A stretch of DNA of 60,581 bases from NCBI RefSeq assembly GCF_900197875.1, contig NZ_FZMO01000068.1, positions 1 through 60,581 on the forward strand, given 5' to 3'. Each line of letters begins with the position of its first letter. Positions within the stretch are counted from its first letter, which is position 1. The translations under genes were made by a program, and so were the position numbers. Under the pieces are notes generated by a model. That model was not told where the DNA came from, did no database searches, and saw only the letters and a program-made list of their open reading frames with translations. Origin of the DNA: Frankia canadensis. Lineage in GTDB: Bacteria; Actinomycetota; Actinomycetes; Frankiales; Frankiaceae. Shown here piece by piece: positions 25,072-33,679 of the stretch.

Positions 25072-25221
25072 GCGGGAATCTCAGATGAGGTCATTATCCG
25101 GTTCTCTCCGTCGGTGTGTCACCGGGGCGACGGCGCGCTGTCGTTCCGGACGACTTCCGGGCAGGCGAACCGGAATGCTACTCCTGATCTGAATAGGCTG
25201 AAATGGCAACTTCCGGAAACC

Positions 25222-25254
25222 GCGCACGCGCATCTAATGGCAATGCGCGTGCGC
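25222..25254 (-). terminator. Strong hairpin downstream of the PAC2 gene
   Basis: A 12-bp perfect stem (GCGCACGCGCAT at 25222-25233, complement at 25243-25254) with a 9-base loop lies 41 bases past the stop of the minus-strand PAC2 gene and is followed on that strand by GGTTTCC. It also lies upstream of the DUF2269-like gene, so a regulatory role is an alternative. Confidence 0.65.
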
Positions 25255-25295
25255 AGTTCGGCGGAACGTGATAAAGGCCGGCCGTAGCCGGTGAA

Positions 25296-26234
25296 TCAGG
25301 CCAGCGGGTTCGGGCCGCCAGGCTCGGACTGCTCGGCGAGGAATCGCTCGAGCGCCTCGCCGAGCTCGTCGGCGGTCGGCAGCTTCTCCTCGCCGTCCAC
25401 CGTCGGCAGGCTGGGGCCGCGCCGCCCGCGCTGGTAGGCGTCGTACTGCTCCTCCAGCGCGTGGACGAGTGCCGCGGCCTCGCCTCCCTGGGCGATCTGG
25501 TTGTTGACCTCGTCGTGGACCGCCTCCGCCGCCGAGCGCAGGCCGTCGAGCGGCAGCATGAGCCCAGTCGCCTTCGACACCGACGTGAGCAGCACCTCGG
25601 TGGCCGCGGGGTAGGTCGTCTGCGACAGGTAGTGCGGGACGTGGACGGCGAAGCCCATCGCGTCCTGCCCGTCACGTCCGAGCTCGTACTCCAGCAGGTG
25701 GCCGGCGCTGCCGGGGACCTGCAGGCGGCGCAGCCAGGGCTCGTAGCCGGCGATGAGCTCCTTGCGGGTGGCATGGGCGGTGACCGTCGCCGGCCGGGTG
25801 TGGGGCACCGCCATCGGGACGGCGTTCAGCCCGACGCTCAGACGCACACCGAGCTGGCCCATCAGGTCGCGGACCGCGGCGGTGAAACGCTTCCACTGCA
25901 GATCGGGCTCGGGGCCGGTGAGCAGCAGGAACGGCACGTCCGACTCGTCGTGCAGCTGGTAGATGGCCAGCACCGGATCGGCGTAGCTCTCCCAGTGATC
26001 CTCGGAGAAGATCATGGTGGGACGTCGCGACCGGTAGTCCAGCAGCTGGTCGATGTCGAAGGTCGCGACGATGCGGTGGTCGAGCGCCGTCAGCAGATGC
26101 TCGCCGGCGAGACTGACCGCGTTACCGGCGTCGACGACCCCGGTCAGCGCCTCCAGCATGATCGGGCGATGCTGGTCGACCGGGTCGCCCGACGCGTCCT
26201 CGGTGAGACTGAAAAGCTCTCGCGGATCAAGCAC
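25296..26234 (-). CDS. PAC2 family protein
   Basis: A 312-residue protein of the PAC2 (proteasome assembly chaperone-like) family, common in proteasome-bearing actinobacteria. Seen are the N-terminal IMLEALTGVVDAGNAVSLAG, then RIVATFDIDQLLDYRSRRPT, FLLLTGPEPDLQWKRF and a strand-helix repeat ending in a charged tail (EALERFLAEQSEPGG). Bacterial PAC2 proteins have no settled function; a chaperone role is suggested only by the fold. GTG 26234 has AGGAGG nine bases upstream. It is divergent from the SDR gene at 26523. Confidence 0.9.
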   Translation of the reverse strand: MLDPRELFSLTEDASGDPVDQHRPIMLEALTGVVDAGNAVSLAGEHLLTALDHRIVATFDIDQLLDYRSRRPTMIFSEDHWESYADPVLAIYQLHDESDVPFLLLTGPEPDLQWKRFTAAVRDLMGQLGVRLSVGLNAVPMAVPHTRPATVTAHATRKELIAGYEPWLRRLQVPGSAGHLLEYELGRDGQDAMGFAVHVPHYLSQTTYPAATEVLLTSVSKATGLMLPLDGLRSAAEAVHDEVNNQIAQGGEAAALVHALEEQYDAYQRGRRGPSLPTVDGEEKLPTADELGEALERFLAEQSEPGGPNPLA

Positions 26235-26522
26235 GATCGAGGTCCTCCTCACACCACCGGCCGCTCCCGTCATCTGAAGGGAAGCGCGGCGGGCGCCACC
26301 GGCATTCCGCCGGGCCGGGACCACCGGATGACGGACGCCGCCGTGTGTCGGCCTGACGCCGCCCGAGTCTGCGACCCATTTTACCGGTTGACGTCTCCCG
26401 TACGTGGCGCGCGCAATCACCGCCGTGGCGCACAGGTTCGCCGCGGAATTCTTCCGCGCGCGGGGTGGTGCGGCCTGGCGAGCCCGCGGGCGCGGCGAGC
26501 GGGAGGCCGTAGGCTGCCGCCG

Positions 26523-27494
26523 GTGAGGATCCTGGTGACCGGGGCAACCGGCAAGGTCGGCGCGGCCGTCGTCCGGGCGGCACTCGCGGAGGGCCATGAG
26601 GTGCGCGCCCTCGTGCGCGACCCGGCCCGCGCCACGGGCAGGATGCCCGCGGCGGCGCGGCAGGTGGTCGGCGACGTCACCGAGCCGGACACGCTGCCCG
26701 CAGCCGTCGACGGGATCGAGGTCGTGGTCAACGCGATGGGTGTGCCCGAGCAGTGGCTGGCCGACCCCGGCCGCTTCACCCGCGTGAACGTCACCGGCTC
26801 GGCCAGTCTCGCCCGGGCGGCGGACCGGGCCGGAGTACGCCGATTCGTGCACACCAGCACCATCGATGTCTTCGAGGCGCGGCCCGGCGGCCGGTTCGAC
26901 GAGACGGACCTCGCCACCACCGCCCGACACACTCCCTACGAACGGTCCAAGCAGGAGGCGGAGCGCGCGGTTTTCGCCGCGGCGGGCGGGGTCGAGGTGG
27001 TCGTCGTCAACCCGTCGACCGTGTACGGATTCCCGCCCTACGGCGTCACCGCGATGGAGCGGCGGATGTTCCGGCCCGCGGTCCGCGGGCTGCTTCCCGT
27101 CGTCCCGCCGGGTGGGTTCGGGCTGGTGTTCACCGAGGGGCTCGCCCGCGGGCACCTTGCCGCCGCCCGGCTCGGCCAACCCGGTGAGCGCTACATCCTT
27201 TCCGATGCCCACGTCAGCCTGCGGGAGCTGACCGCCGCGGTGGTGGACGTCGCCGGCCGGGGCCGGGCCCCCTTCGCCACCCTCCCGTCGCCGCTGGCCA
27301 CCGCGCTGGCGGCCGGTGGCGAGTGGGCCGCCCGGCTGACCCGGCGGCCGCCGCCGCTCGCCCGCGGGCAGTTGCACTACCTGCGCTGGAACGCGGTCCC
27401 GGACGCCGGGCGGGCCCAAGCCGAACTCGGCTGGGAGCCGACGCCGCTGGCGGAGGGACTGCGACGTACCCTCGCCGAGCTGGACCGCGCCTGA
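26523..27494 (+). CDS. NAD-dependent epimerase/dehydratase (extended SDR)
   Basis: A 323-residue extended SDR with the N-terminal Rossmann motif VTGATGKVGAAVV, HTSTID around the catalytic Ser/Thr, YERSK as the YxxxK pair and VVNPSTVYGFPPYG downstream. Such enzymes modify nucleotide sugars, flavonoids, sterols or polyketides; the C-terminal half (LPSPLATALAAGGEWAARLT) looks like the 3-beta-HSD/DFR-like branch. It starts with GTG 26523 (VRILVTG), so the glycine motif is at the very N-terminus as expected. Confidence 0.9.
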   Translation: MRILVTGATGKVGAAVVRAALAEGHEVRALVRDPARATGRMPAAARQVVGDVTEPDTLPAAVDGIEVVVNAMGVPEQWLADPGRFTRVNVTGSASLARAADRAGVRRFVHTSTIDVFEARPGGRFDETDLATTARHTPYERSKQEAERAVFAAAGGVEVVVVNPSTVYGFPPYGVTAMERRMFRPAVRGLLPVVPPGGFGLVFTEGLARGHLAAARLGQPGERYILSDAHVSLRELTAAVVDVAGRGRAPFATLPSPLATALAAGGEWAARLTRRPPPLARGQLHYLRWNAVPDAGRAQAELGWEPTPLAEGLRRTLAELDRA

Positions 27495-27626
27495 TCCCAC
27501 GTTCGGATCGCGCCTGATCACCCACGCGGCCCACCCGTTCCCGAGGTTTGGTCCCGGTGTCGTGCCAGCGGGACGCGGGGGATGGTGGGTCGTCCGTGGT
27601 TCGATGGTTCCGGGCGTGTTGCGGCA

Positions 27627-27662
27627 TTCGGGCTGATGTCGTGATTCGGGCTGATGTCGTGA
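27627..27662. repeat. 18-bp tandem duplication
   Basis: Two exact adjacent copies of TTCGGGCTGATGTCGTGA, followed by TTCAG, which starts a third copy that diverges. Confidence 0.95.
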
Positions 27663-27758
27663 TTCAGTCCGGAGTAACCGGTGTGCGCCAGGCCTGGCGG
27701 TATTGCGCGGGTCGATCCGGCGGCATGCGGTCGACGGGGTGCGGGGCGTCGCGACCCG

Positions 27759-27792
27759 AGTGGCCAGAGTGGCCAGAGTGGCCAGAGTGGCC
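27759..27792. repeat. 9-bp tandem repeat AGTGGCCAG
   Basis: Three exact copies of AGTGGCCAG and a partial fourth in the SDR-LCP intergenic region. Confidence 0.95.
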
Positions 27793-27996
27793 GCAGGGAT
27801 CCGGCCGGTGCAGGATTTGCCCAGGTAGACGCGGTCGTCGTCACATACGGCCTGATGGCCTCTGCCTGTTCCGGAAATTCTGCCTATGGTGGTGGGTCTA
27901 ACCCGTCAATTCGATGGATCAGTGCAGGGAAGAGGCGATAGGTGAACCGAGCCGGACCGCCCGTGTCGCGTCGCGGCGTCCGTCCGGTGTGCCGAT

Positions 27997-29571
27997 ATGT
28001 CTCATTCATCTGATATGGCACTGAAGATCGGGCGGGAAGGCGACCGGAACGGCGCGGCCGGTGCCACCTCCGACCAGGGTGCGCTGCCGCCGCTCGCCGA
28101 CCCGACACCCCCGACCGGCCCAGCCGAGCCGGCGGGTCCGGACCGCATCGCGCCGGTGGCTCCGGGCGAGCCCCGGCACCGCCGGCGGCCGGGTTCCCGG
28201 ATCATGCTGGTGCTCTCCGGCGCGCTGAGCCTCGCCGTGCTCGCCACCTCGGTCGCGGGCTGGGTCGTCCTGACCGTGTACGACCGCAACATCAGCCGGG
28301 CCGACATCGGTCTGCCGCACACCGACGTCCGCCGCCCCCCGGCCGTCCCGGCGGGGACCGAGAACTGGCTGCTCGTCGGCTCCGACGTGCGTACCGGCTC
28401 GGACGCGGCCAAGGTCGGCGGCGCCCGCTCCGACACGATGATGATCGCCCACCTGGACGCGGACGGCCGCACCACGATCGTGTCGGTCCCGCGCGACCTC
28501 TACCTGCCGATCCCGGCGTACACCGATGCCGACGGCAAGCGTCACCGCGCCCGGCACGACCGCGTGAACAGCGCGTTCAACAGCGGCGGCCCGGCCCTGC
28601 TGGTCGCCACCCTCGAACAGCTCACCGGCATTCGTCTCGACCACTACGCCGAGGTCGACTTCGGCGGCTTCCAGCGGATGACGACCGCGATCGGCGGGGT
28701 GGACGTCTGCCTCACCCCCTCCCCGTACGTCGAGCCCCTCGTGCTCGACAACGGCCGGCGGGTGCGCGCGACGAACCTCAACGACCCGAGTTCCGGCTTT
28801 GTCGGCCACCCCGGCACGAACCACCTGGTCGGGGCGCAGGCGCTCGCCTTCGTCCGCCAGCGCCACGGGTTCATCGACGGCGACCTGTCCCGCATCCACC
28901 GTCAGCAGGCGTTCCTGGCCGCGGTGTTCCGCAAGGTCACCTCGAACGACGTGCTGCTCAGCCCCGCGAAGCTCACCTCGTTCCTGGACGCGCTGACCCA
29001 CTCCACCGTGCTCGACCGCGGCACCGATCTCGCCGACCTGCGCCGCCTCGCCGACCGCCTGCGCGGCATGGACGCGGGCGCCGTGACCTTCGCGACCGTC
29101 CCCGTCACCAGCCAGGTGAGCTACCCGGCCTTCTACTTCCACTACGATCCGGCCGCCGTGCGCGACTTCTTCGCCCGCATCATGGGCGGCACCACCTCGA
29201 CGCCGACCGCTCCCACCACACCCGGGACCGGCTCCGGCGGCTCGCTCGACGTCCCCGGCGTCACCCCGTCCGCCAGCCCCGCCGACCCGTCCGCCACCGC
29301 GGGGTCGACCTCGGGCCCGACCGCGTCGCTGACGAGCGGCACCGGCACAATGGACGGGACCACGCCACCGAGCATGGCGACCGACACGTCGGCGGACAAG
29401 GGGAGCACCTCCGGCGGCGGCGCGGGCGAGCCGGGTCTGGCCTCGCCGCCCCAGGCGAGCGCCATCTCCCCGGCGCCCACCGACCCCGCCGTGCCCGGTT
29501 CGGTGAGCTCGTCGACCGTGAGCCCCACGGCCGTGCCGACGACGACAGCCCTCGCCGCCTGCATCAACTGA
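27997..29571 (+). CDS. LytR-CpsA-Psr (LCP) family cell-wall ligase
   Basis: A 524-residue LCP protein. LCP enzymes transfer undecaprenyl-linked glycopolymers such as arabinogalactan or teichoic acid to peptidoglycan. A cytoplasmic Pro-rich N-terminus leads to one TM helix (IMLVLSGALSLAVLATSVAGWVVLTVY, about 70-96). The LCP core follows with NWLLVGSDVR, GARSDTMMIAHLD, VSVPRDLYLPIP, RVNSAFNSGGPALL and ALAFVRQRHGFIDGDLSRIHRQQ, which hold the conserved Arg/Asp residues for the pyrophosphate. A Ser/Thr/Gly-rich tail of about 120 residues, probably extracytoplasmic, ends the protein. Starts at ATG 27997 or ATG 28015 are both possible. Confidence 0.93.
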   Translation: MSHSSDMALKIGREGDRNGAAGATSDQGALPPLADPTPPTGPAEPAGPDRIAPVAPGEPRHRRRPGSRIMLVLSGALSLAVLATSVAGWVVLTVYDRNISRADIGLPHTDVRRPPAVPAGTENWLLVGSDVRTGSDAAKVGGARSDTMMIAHLDADGRTTIVSVPRDLYLPIPAYTDADGKRHRARHDRVNSAFNSGGPALLVATLEQLTGIRLDHYAEVDFGGFQRMTTAIGGVDVCLTPSPYVEPLVLDNGRRVRATNLNDPSSGFVGHPGTNHLVGAQALAFVRQRHGFIDGDLSRIHRQQAFLAAVFRKVTSNDVLLSPAKLTSFLDALTHSTVLDRGTDLADLRRLADRLRGMDAGAVTFATVPVTSQVSYPAFYFHYDPAAVRDFFARIMGGTTSTPTAPTTPGTGSGGSLDVPGVTPSASPADPSATAGSTSGPTASLTSGTGTMDGTTPPSMATDTSADKGSTSGGGAGEPGLASPPQASAISPAPTDPAVPGSVSSSTVSPTAVPTTTALAACIN

Positions 29572-29610
29572 CCTACCCGCCGTCAGCCGAGGCCCGGCCC
29601 ACCTCCCGGC

Positions 29611-30774
29611 CTACCGCCCGAGCAGGGCGCGGGACATGACCATGCGCTGGATCTGGTTGGTGCCTTCGTAGATCTGGGTGATCTTCGCGTCGCGCATCAT
29701 GCGCTCGACGGGGAAGTCGCGGGTGTAGCCGGCGCCGCCGAAGAGCTGGACCGCGTCGGTGGTGACCTCCATGGCCACGTCCGAGGCGAAACACTTGGCG
29801 GCCGCCGAGACGAAGCCGAGGTTCGGCTCGCCGCGCTCGGCGCGGGCGGCGGAGACGTAGACGAGGTGGCGGGCCGCCTCGATCTTCATGCCCATGTCGG
29901 CGAGCATGAACTGGACGCCCTGGTTGTCGGCGATCGGCCGGCCGAACTGGCGCCGCTCCCGGACGTAGCCGAGGGCGGCGTCGAGTGCGCCCTGGGCGAT
30001 GCCGACGGCCTGGGCGCCGATCGTCGGGCGGGTGTGGTCGAGGGTCGCGAGCGCGGTGCGCAGGCCCGTCCCGGGCTCGCCGATGATCCGGTCGGCGGGA
30101 ATCGCGCAGCCGGTGAAGTGGATCTCCCGGGTGGGGGAGCCCTTGATGCCGAGCTTGCGCTCCTTCGAACCGACCTCGAAGCCGGGGTCGTCGCGGTGCA
30201 CCACGAACGCCGAGATGCCGTCGACCGGGCGGGCGGCGTCCGGATCGGTCACCGCCATCACCGTGTACCAGGTCGACTCGCCGGCGTTGGTGATCCAGGC
30301 CTTCGTCCCGTCGAGCACCCAGTGATCGCCGTCGAGGCGCGCCCGGGTGCGCATCGACGCGGTGTCCGAGCCGGCCTCCCGCTCGGACAGCGCGTAGGAG
30401 ATGGTCGCCTCGCCGCTCGCCACCGACGGCAGGACCAGCCGCTTCAGGTCCTCCGAACCGGCCAGGATGATCGGCATGCTGCCGAGCTTGTTCACCGCCG
30501 GCAGCAGCGAGCTCGACGCGCAGACCCGCGCGACCTCCTCGATGACGATGCAGGTCGCGACCGAGTCCGCCCCCTGCCCGCCGAACTGCTCGGGGATGTG
30601 GATCGCGCTGAACCCGGTGCGCCGTAGCGCCTCGAGCGCCTCGAGCGGGAAGCGCTCCCGCTCGTCGACGTCCGCGGCGTGCGGCGCGATCTCCTTCTCG
30701 GCGAGCGAGCGCACCGCCTCCCGCAGCGCTGCGTGCTCCTCGGCGAGCTGATAGAGGCTGAAACTCGGATTCAC
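29611..30774 (-). CDS. Acyl-CoA dehydrogenase
   Basis: A 387-residue flavoenzyme that introduces a double bond into acyl-CoA in beta-oxidation. Seen are the family signatures ALSEREAGSDTASMRTRA and FGGAGYTRDFPVERMMRDAK plus IYEGTNQIQRMVMSRALL at the end. The catalytic Glu of short/medium-chain enzymes is in that YEGT. The full length suits the family. GTG 30774 starts MNPSFSLYQLAEEHAALREA. The 3-hydroxyacyl-CoA dehydrogenase gene lies 87 bases upstream on the same strand, so the two may act in one pathway. Confidence 0.96.
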   Translation of the reverse strand: MNPSFSLYQLAEEHAALREAVRSLAEKEIAPHAADVDERERFPLEALEALRRTGFSAIHIPEQFGGQGADSVATCIVIEEVARVCASSSLLPAVNKLGSMPIILAGSEDLKRLVLPSVASGEATISYALSEREAGSDTASMRTRARLDGDHWVLDGTKAWITNAGESTWYTVMAVTDPDAARPVDGISAFVVHRDDPGFEVGSKERKLGIKGSPTREIHFTGCAIPADRIIGEPGTGLRTALATLDHTRPTIGAQAVGIAQGALDAALGYVRERRQFGRPIADNQGVQFMLADMGMKIEAARHLVYVSAARAERGEPNLGFVSAAAKCFASDVAMEVTTDAVQLFGGAGYTRDFPVERMMRDAKITQIYEGTNQIQRMVMSRALLGR

Positions 30775-30861
30775 GGCCGGCCGCCTTGATCGTCAGGAAC
30801 TTCTCTTACCTCTCCGAGGGTCCTACCCGGAGAACCACCCGGTGCGGTGGACGGCTGGTCC

Positions 30862-31785
30862 TCAGCGCGGGTAGGAGTGGAAACCGCGGCCGGACTTCTT
30901 GCCGAGCAGGCCGGCGTCGACCATCCTCATGAGCAGCGGCGGCGGCGCGTACAGCGGCTCCTTGAACTCCTCGTACATCGACTCGGCCACCGCCTTGATC
31001 GTGTCGAGGCCGATGAGGTCGCACAGTGCCAGCGGGCCCATCGGGTGGGCGCAGCCGAGGACCATGCCGCGGTCGATGTCCGCCGCCGCCGCGAAGCCCG
31101 ACTCCAGCATCCGCACCGCGGCGAGCAGGTACGGCACGAGCAGCGAGTTGACGACGAAGCCGGCGCGGTCCTGCGAGCGGATGACCTCCTTGCCGAGCCG
31201 GCCGGTGGCGAAGTCCTGCGCGGCCTGCGCGGTCTCGGGCGAGGTCAGCAGTGACGGGACGATCTCGACGAGCTTCTGCACCGGCACCGGGTTGAAGAAG
31301 TGGATGCCGACGACCTGCTCGGGCCGGGAGGTCGCCATCCCCAGCTTCGCGATCGGGATCGATGACGTGTTGGACGCGAAGATCGCGTCAGGCCGGGTGA
31401 CGACCTTGTCGAGCGCGCCGAAGATGTCGGCCTTGAGCTGCTCGTTCTCCGCGACGGCCTCGATCACGACGTCGCGGTCGGCGAAGTCGCCGAGGTCGGT
31501 CGTGAACGACAGGCGGCCGAGCACGGCGTCCCGGTCGGCCTCACTGAGCTTGCCACCGCGCACCCCGCGGTCCAGCGACGTCGTCAGCCGGGCCCGTCCG
31601 GCGGCCGCGGCCGCCTCGTCGATCTCCCGGACCGCCACGTCGAGGCCGGCCTTCGCGGCGACCTCCGCGATGCCCGAGCCCATCAGGCCACAGCCGACCA
31701 CGCCGAGTCGGGTGAGCGTCGACGCCGCGTCCACGGTCGCCTCGCTGCCACGGTCCGCCGTCTGCACTGCACTCACCGAACGCAC
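30862..31785 (-). CDS. 3-hydroxybutyryl/3-hydroxyacyl-CoA dehydrogenase
   Basis: A 307-residue NAD(P)-dependent enzyme that oxidises 3-hydroxyacyl-CoA, or makes 3-hydroxybutyryl-CoA in reverse. The Rossmann motif is LGVVGCGLMGSGIAEVAAKA. The catalytic region has SNTSSIPIAKL, GIHFFNPVPVQKLVEIV and a conserved AGFVVNSLLVPYLLAA. The C-terminus reads GRGFHSYPR, typical of the PaaH/Hbd branch. GTG 31785 has AGGGAG just upstream. It is probably the first gene of a two-gene unit with the acyl-CoA dehydrogenase. Confidence 0.95.
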   Translation of the reverse strand: MRSVSAVQTADRGSEATVDAASTLTRLGVVGCGLMGSGIAEVAAKAGLDVAVREIDEAAAAAGRARLTTSLDRGVRGGKLSEADRDAVLGRLSFTTDLGDFADRDVVIEAVAENEQLKADIFGALDKVVTRPDAIFASNTSSIPIAKLGMATSRPEQVVGIHFFNPVPVQKLVEIVPSLLTSPETAQAAQDFATGRLGKEVIRSQDRAGFVVNSLLVPYLLAAVRMLESGFAAAADIDRGMVLGCAHPMGPLALCDLIGLDTIKAVAESMYEEFKEPLYAPPPLLMRMVDAGLLGKKSGRGFHSYPR

Positions 31786-32112
31786 AACTCCCTGTGGGTG
31801 GCCGGCTCCCGGTCACACGCGGGACGCAGGCACTGTCGGAACCGCGACGCGAACCTCGTGTCGCGAGGGGCGACGAGCGCGCCACCGCCCGAGCCGGCAC
31901 GGACCCGCTCGTGCCCGCCGCGGACCGCCGGCCCCGCGGGGCGAGGTTGGCGCGAAGCACGGTTCCGGACACCTCGCCGGTGTCCGTCTTCCACCCTAGC
32001 TCGTGGACTCGCCCGGCTCACCAGATTCGTCCCTGCCCCAGGCCAGTGCCGGTTTGGCGGCCTGGGCGAGGTCGCGGTCCGGGCGACGGTGGCCGACGGC
32101 CGGCGGGACGCG
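31786..32112. other. Intergenic region, nothing recognised
   Basis: About 330 bases upstream of the minus-strand 3-hydroxyacyl-CoA dehydrogenase and downstream of the minus-strand AEC gene. Short frames here are Arg/Pro-rich noise. It should hold the dehydrogenase promoter; no hairpin or operator stands out. Confidence 0.4.
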
Positions 32113-33015
32113 TCACGAGCCGAGGACCAGTGACCACAGCGGCAGCGTCGCGAACGACAGCGGGACCCCGACGCCCACCAGCAGGCTGGGCAGCGGGGGC
32201 GCGAGGTCGTACCGGGCGGCGATCAGCGCGCCGGCGACCATCGGCGGCATCGCCGTCTCGAACAGCGCGATCGTCACGGCATGGTCACCGAGCCGGCCGG
32301 TCAGCGCGTAGAGGCCCACGACGATCGCCGGGGCGGCGACCAGCTTCACGCCGAGGCCGAGGGCGAGCTCCCACCACCACCGCCGCACCGCCCGCACCTC
32401 GAGCTGCAGGCCGATCGAGAACAGCGCGAGCGGGGTGAGGGTCGCGCCCAGCGAGGCCAGCGCCGTGTCCAGCCAGCCCGGGAAGCTCACCGGCCGCAAC
32501 ACCAGCGCCGCCAGCAGGGCCAGTAGCGCCGGGGCGGTCAGGACACGGCGCGCCAGTTCCGCACGCGGCAGCGACGCACCGGCGACGATCGTGACGGTGC
32601 CGAGCACCACCGTGTTGAGCAGCAGGAACGAACCGAGCTGATCGACGAGCACGGCGATCGGCACGGAGTCGGCGCCGTAGAACACGGTGACCATCGGGAA
32701 GCCGACGAAGCTGGTGTTCGCCACCGCCGTCGCCGCGATGAGCGCCGTCACGGTCGTCCGGGGCAGCCGCATCGTCCGCGCCGCGAGCAGGTAGAGGCCG
32801 ATCGTCACGGCGAACAGCAGGTAGGGCGCGGCCACGACCAGGGCGAGGTTGGCCGGGAAACGCACGTCGTGCAGCTCGTGCAGAACGAGGGCGGGCAGGG
32901 CGATGTCCAGCAGCCAGCTGTTCACGGCCGCCGCGGCGCCCGGCGGAAGGTGCCGGCGCCGGCGTACGACGATCCCGGCGAGCAGGCCGACCACGAGGAC
33001 GACCAAGGCGGACAC
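32113..33015 (-). CDS. AEC (auxin efflux carrier) family transporter
   Basis: A 300-residue membrane protein with about ten hydrophobic segments arranged as two five-helix halves, as in AEC/BART permeases for malonate, malate or other organic acids. Seen are SALVVLVVGLLAGIVVRRRR, VNSWLLDIALPALVLHEL, AATAVANTSFVGFPMVTVFY and a second half ending LIAARYDLAPPLPSLLVG. The GTG at 33015 gives the expected N-terminus; an ATG 11 codons upstream (33048) is possible. No ligand can be assigned. Confidence 0.9.
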   Translation of the reverse strand: MSALVVLVVGLLAGIVVRRRRHLPPGAAAAVNSWLLDIALPALVLHELHDVRFPANLALVVAAPYLLFAVTIGLYLLAARTMRLPRTTVTALIAATAVANTSFVGFPMVTVFYGADSVPIAVLVDQLGSFLLLNTVVLGTVTIVAGASLPRAELARRVLTAPALLALLAALVLRPVSFPGWLDTALASLGATLTPLALFSIGLQLEVRAVRRWWWELALGLGVKLVAAPAIVVGLYALTGRLGDHAVTIALFETAMPPMVAGALIAARYDLAPPLPSLLVGVGVPLSFATLPLWSLVLGS

Positions 33016-33187
33016 CCGGCCATCGTGGCAGCTGGCACAGCGGCGCACCGCCCCGTCGTGGCGTACTCCACGCCGTCGGCCACAGCCTGTCCCGGCACAG
33101 CCTGTCGCGGCACCGCCTCTCGTGGGCCATCCTGTCGCCCGTCGACCTGTGACGGTCCGCCTGGCGTCGGCCCGGGTCCGGCCCGGA

Positions 33188-33493
33188 CTACCGCTCGCGG
33201 GCCGCCTGGCGCGCCCGTCGGCGGGCGCGGTGCCGGCGCAGGGCCCGGCGCAGCCGCCGCACCCTGCGCAGCAGGCGGGGCAGCAGGATGTTCGCCGCGA
33301 ACACCGCCCCGGCCAGCAGGTAGTTGCCGCGGCCGAACCGCTCCTGGCCGGGCAGCGGCAGCAGCGTGTACGTGATGAGGACGAGCGCCGGCAGCAGCAG
33401 AGTGGCGATCATCACCGCGCCGACCCAGGGCGGCGAGTCGGTCATCGACCGGGAGCGCCGGCCGGCGGGCGGCGGTGGGACCCCTTGCGTCAT
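33188..33493 (-). CDS. Small two-TM membrane protein
   Basis: A 101-residue protein with two hydrophobic segments (WVGAVMIATLLLPALVLITY, about 24-43, and YLLAGAVFAANILLPRLL, about 58-75) and a very basic C-terminus (RRVRRLRRALRRHRARRRAR) that may sit on membranes or nucleic acids. ATG 33493 is chosen; ATG 33445 is an alternative. I do not recognise a family. It is divergent from alkB, with 186 bases between. Confidence 0.65.
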   Translation of the reverse strand: MTQGVPPPPAGRRSRSMTDSPPWVGAVMIATLLLPALVLITYTLLPLPGQERFGRGNYLLAGAVFAANILLPRLLRRVRRLRRALRRHRARRRARQAARER

Positions 33494-33679
33494 CACGGCG
33501 CGGTGCTTCCTTCGGGTGTCTTGTGGCCGAGATCCTGTTGTCGTGCCCGGTGGGCGGCTGGCAGATTGACGGATCGGTTCTGCCGAACCGTCGGATGCCC
33601 CATGCCGACGCCTGCCTGCCGCGGCCGGATCGGCCGCGATCGATGCCCGGCCGGTCGGCCCGGCGGATCGGAGGTACCG

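Larger units (their letters stand above)
27495..27996. other. Non-coding region with minisatellites
   Basis: About 500 bases between the SDR and LCP genes. Short frames here encode repeat-derived sequence (such as WPLWPLWPL on the minus strand) and are not credible. Two tandem repeats are listed separately. The last about 100 bases are less GC-rich (GGAAATTCTGCCTATGGTGG) and probably contain the LCP promoter. No tRNA or hairpin of note was seen. Confidence 0.5.

Noticed and set aside
27548-27901. 117-codon frame between the SDR and LCP genes
   Set aside because: It is made largely of tandem repeats and has no RBS or family resemblance.
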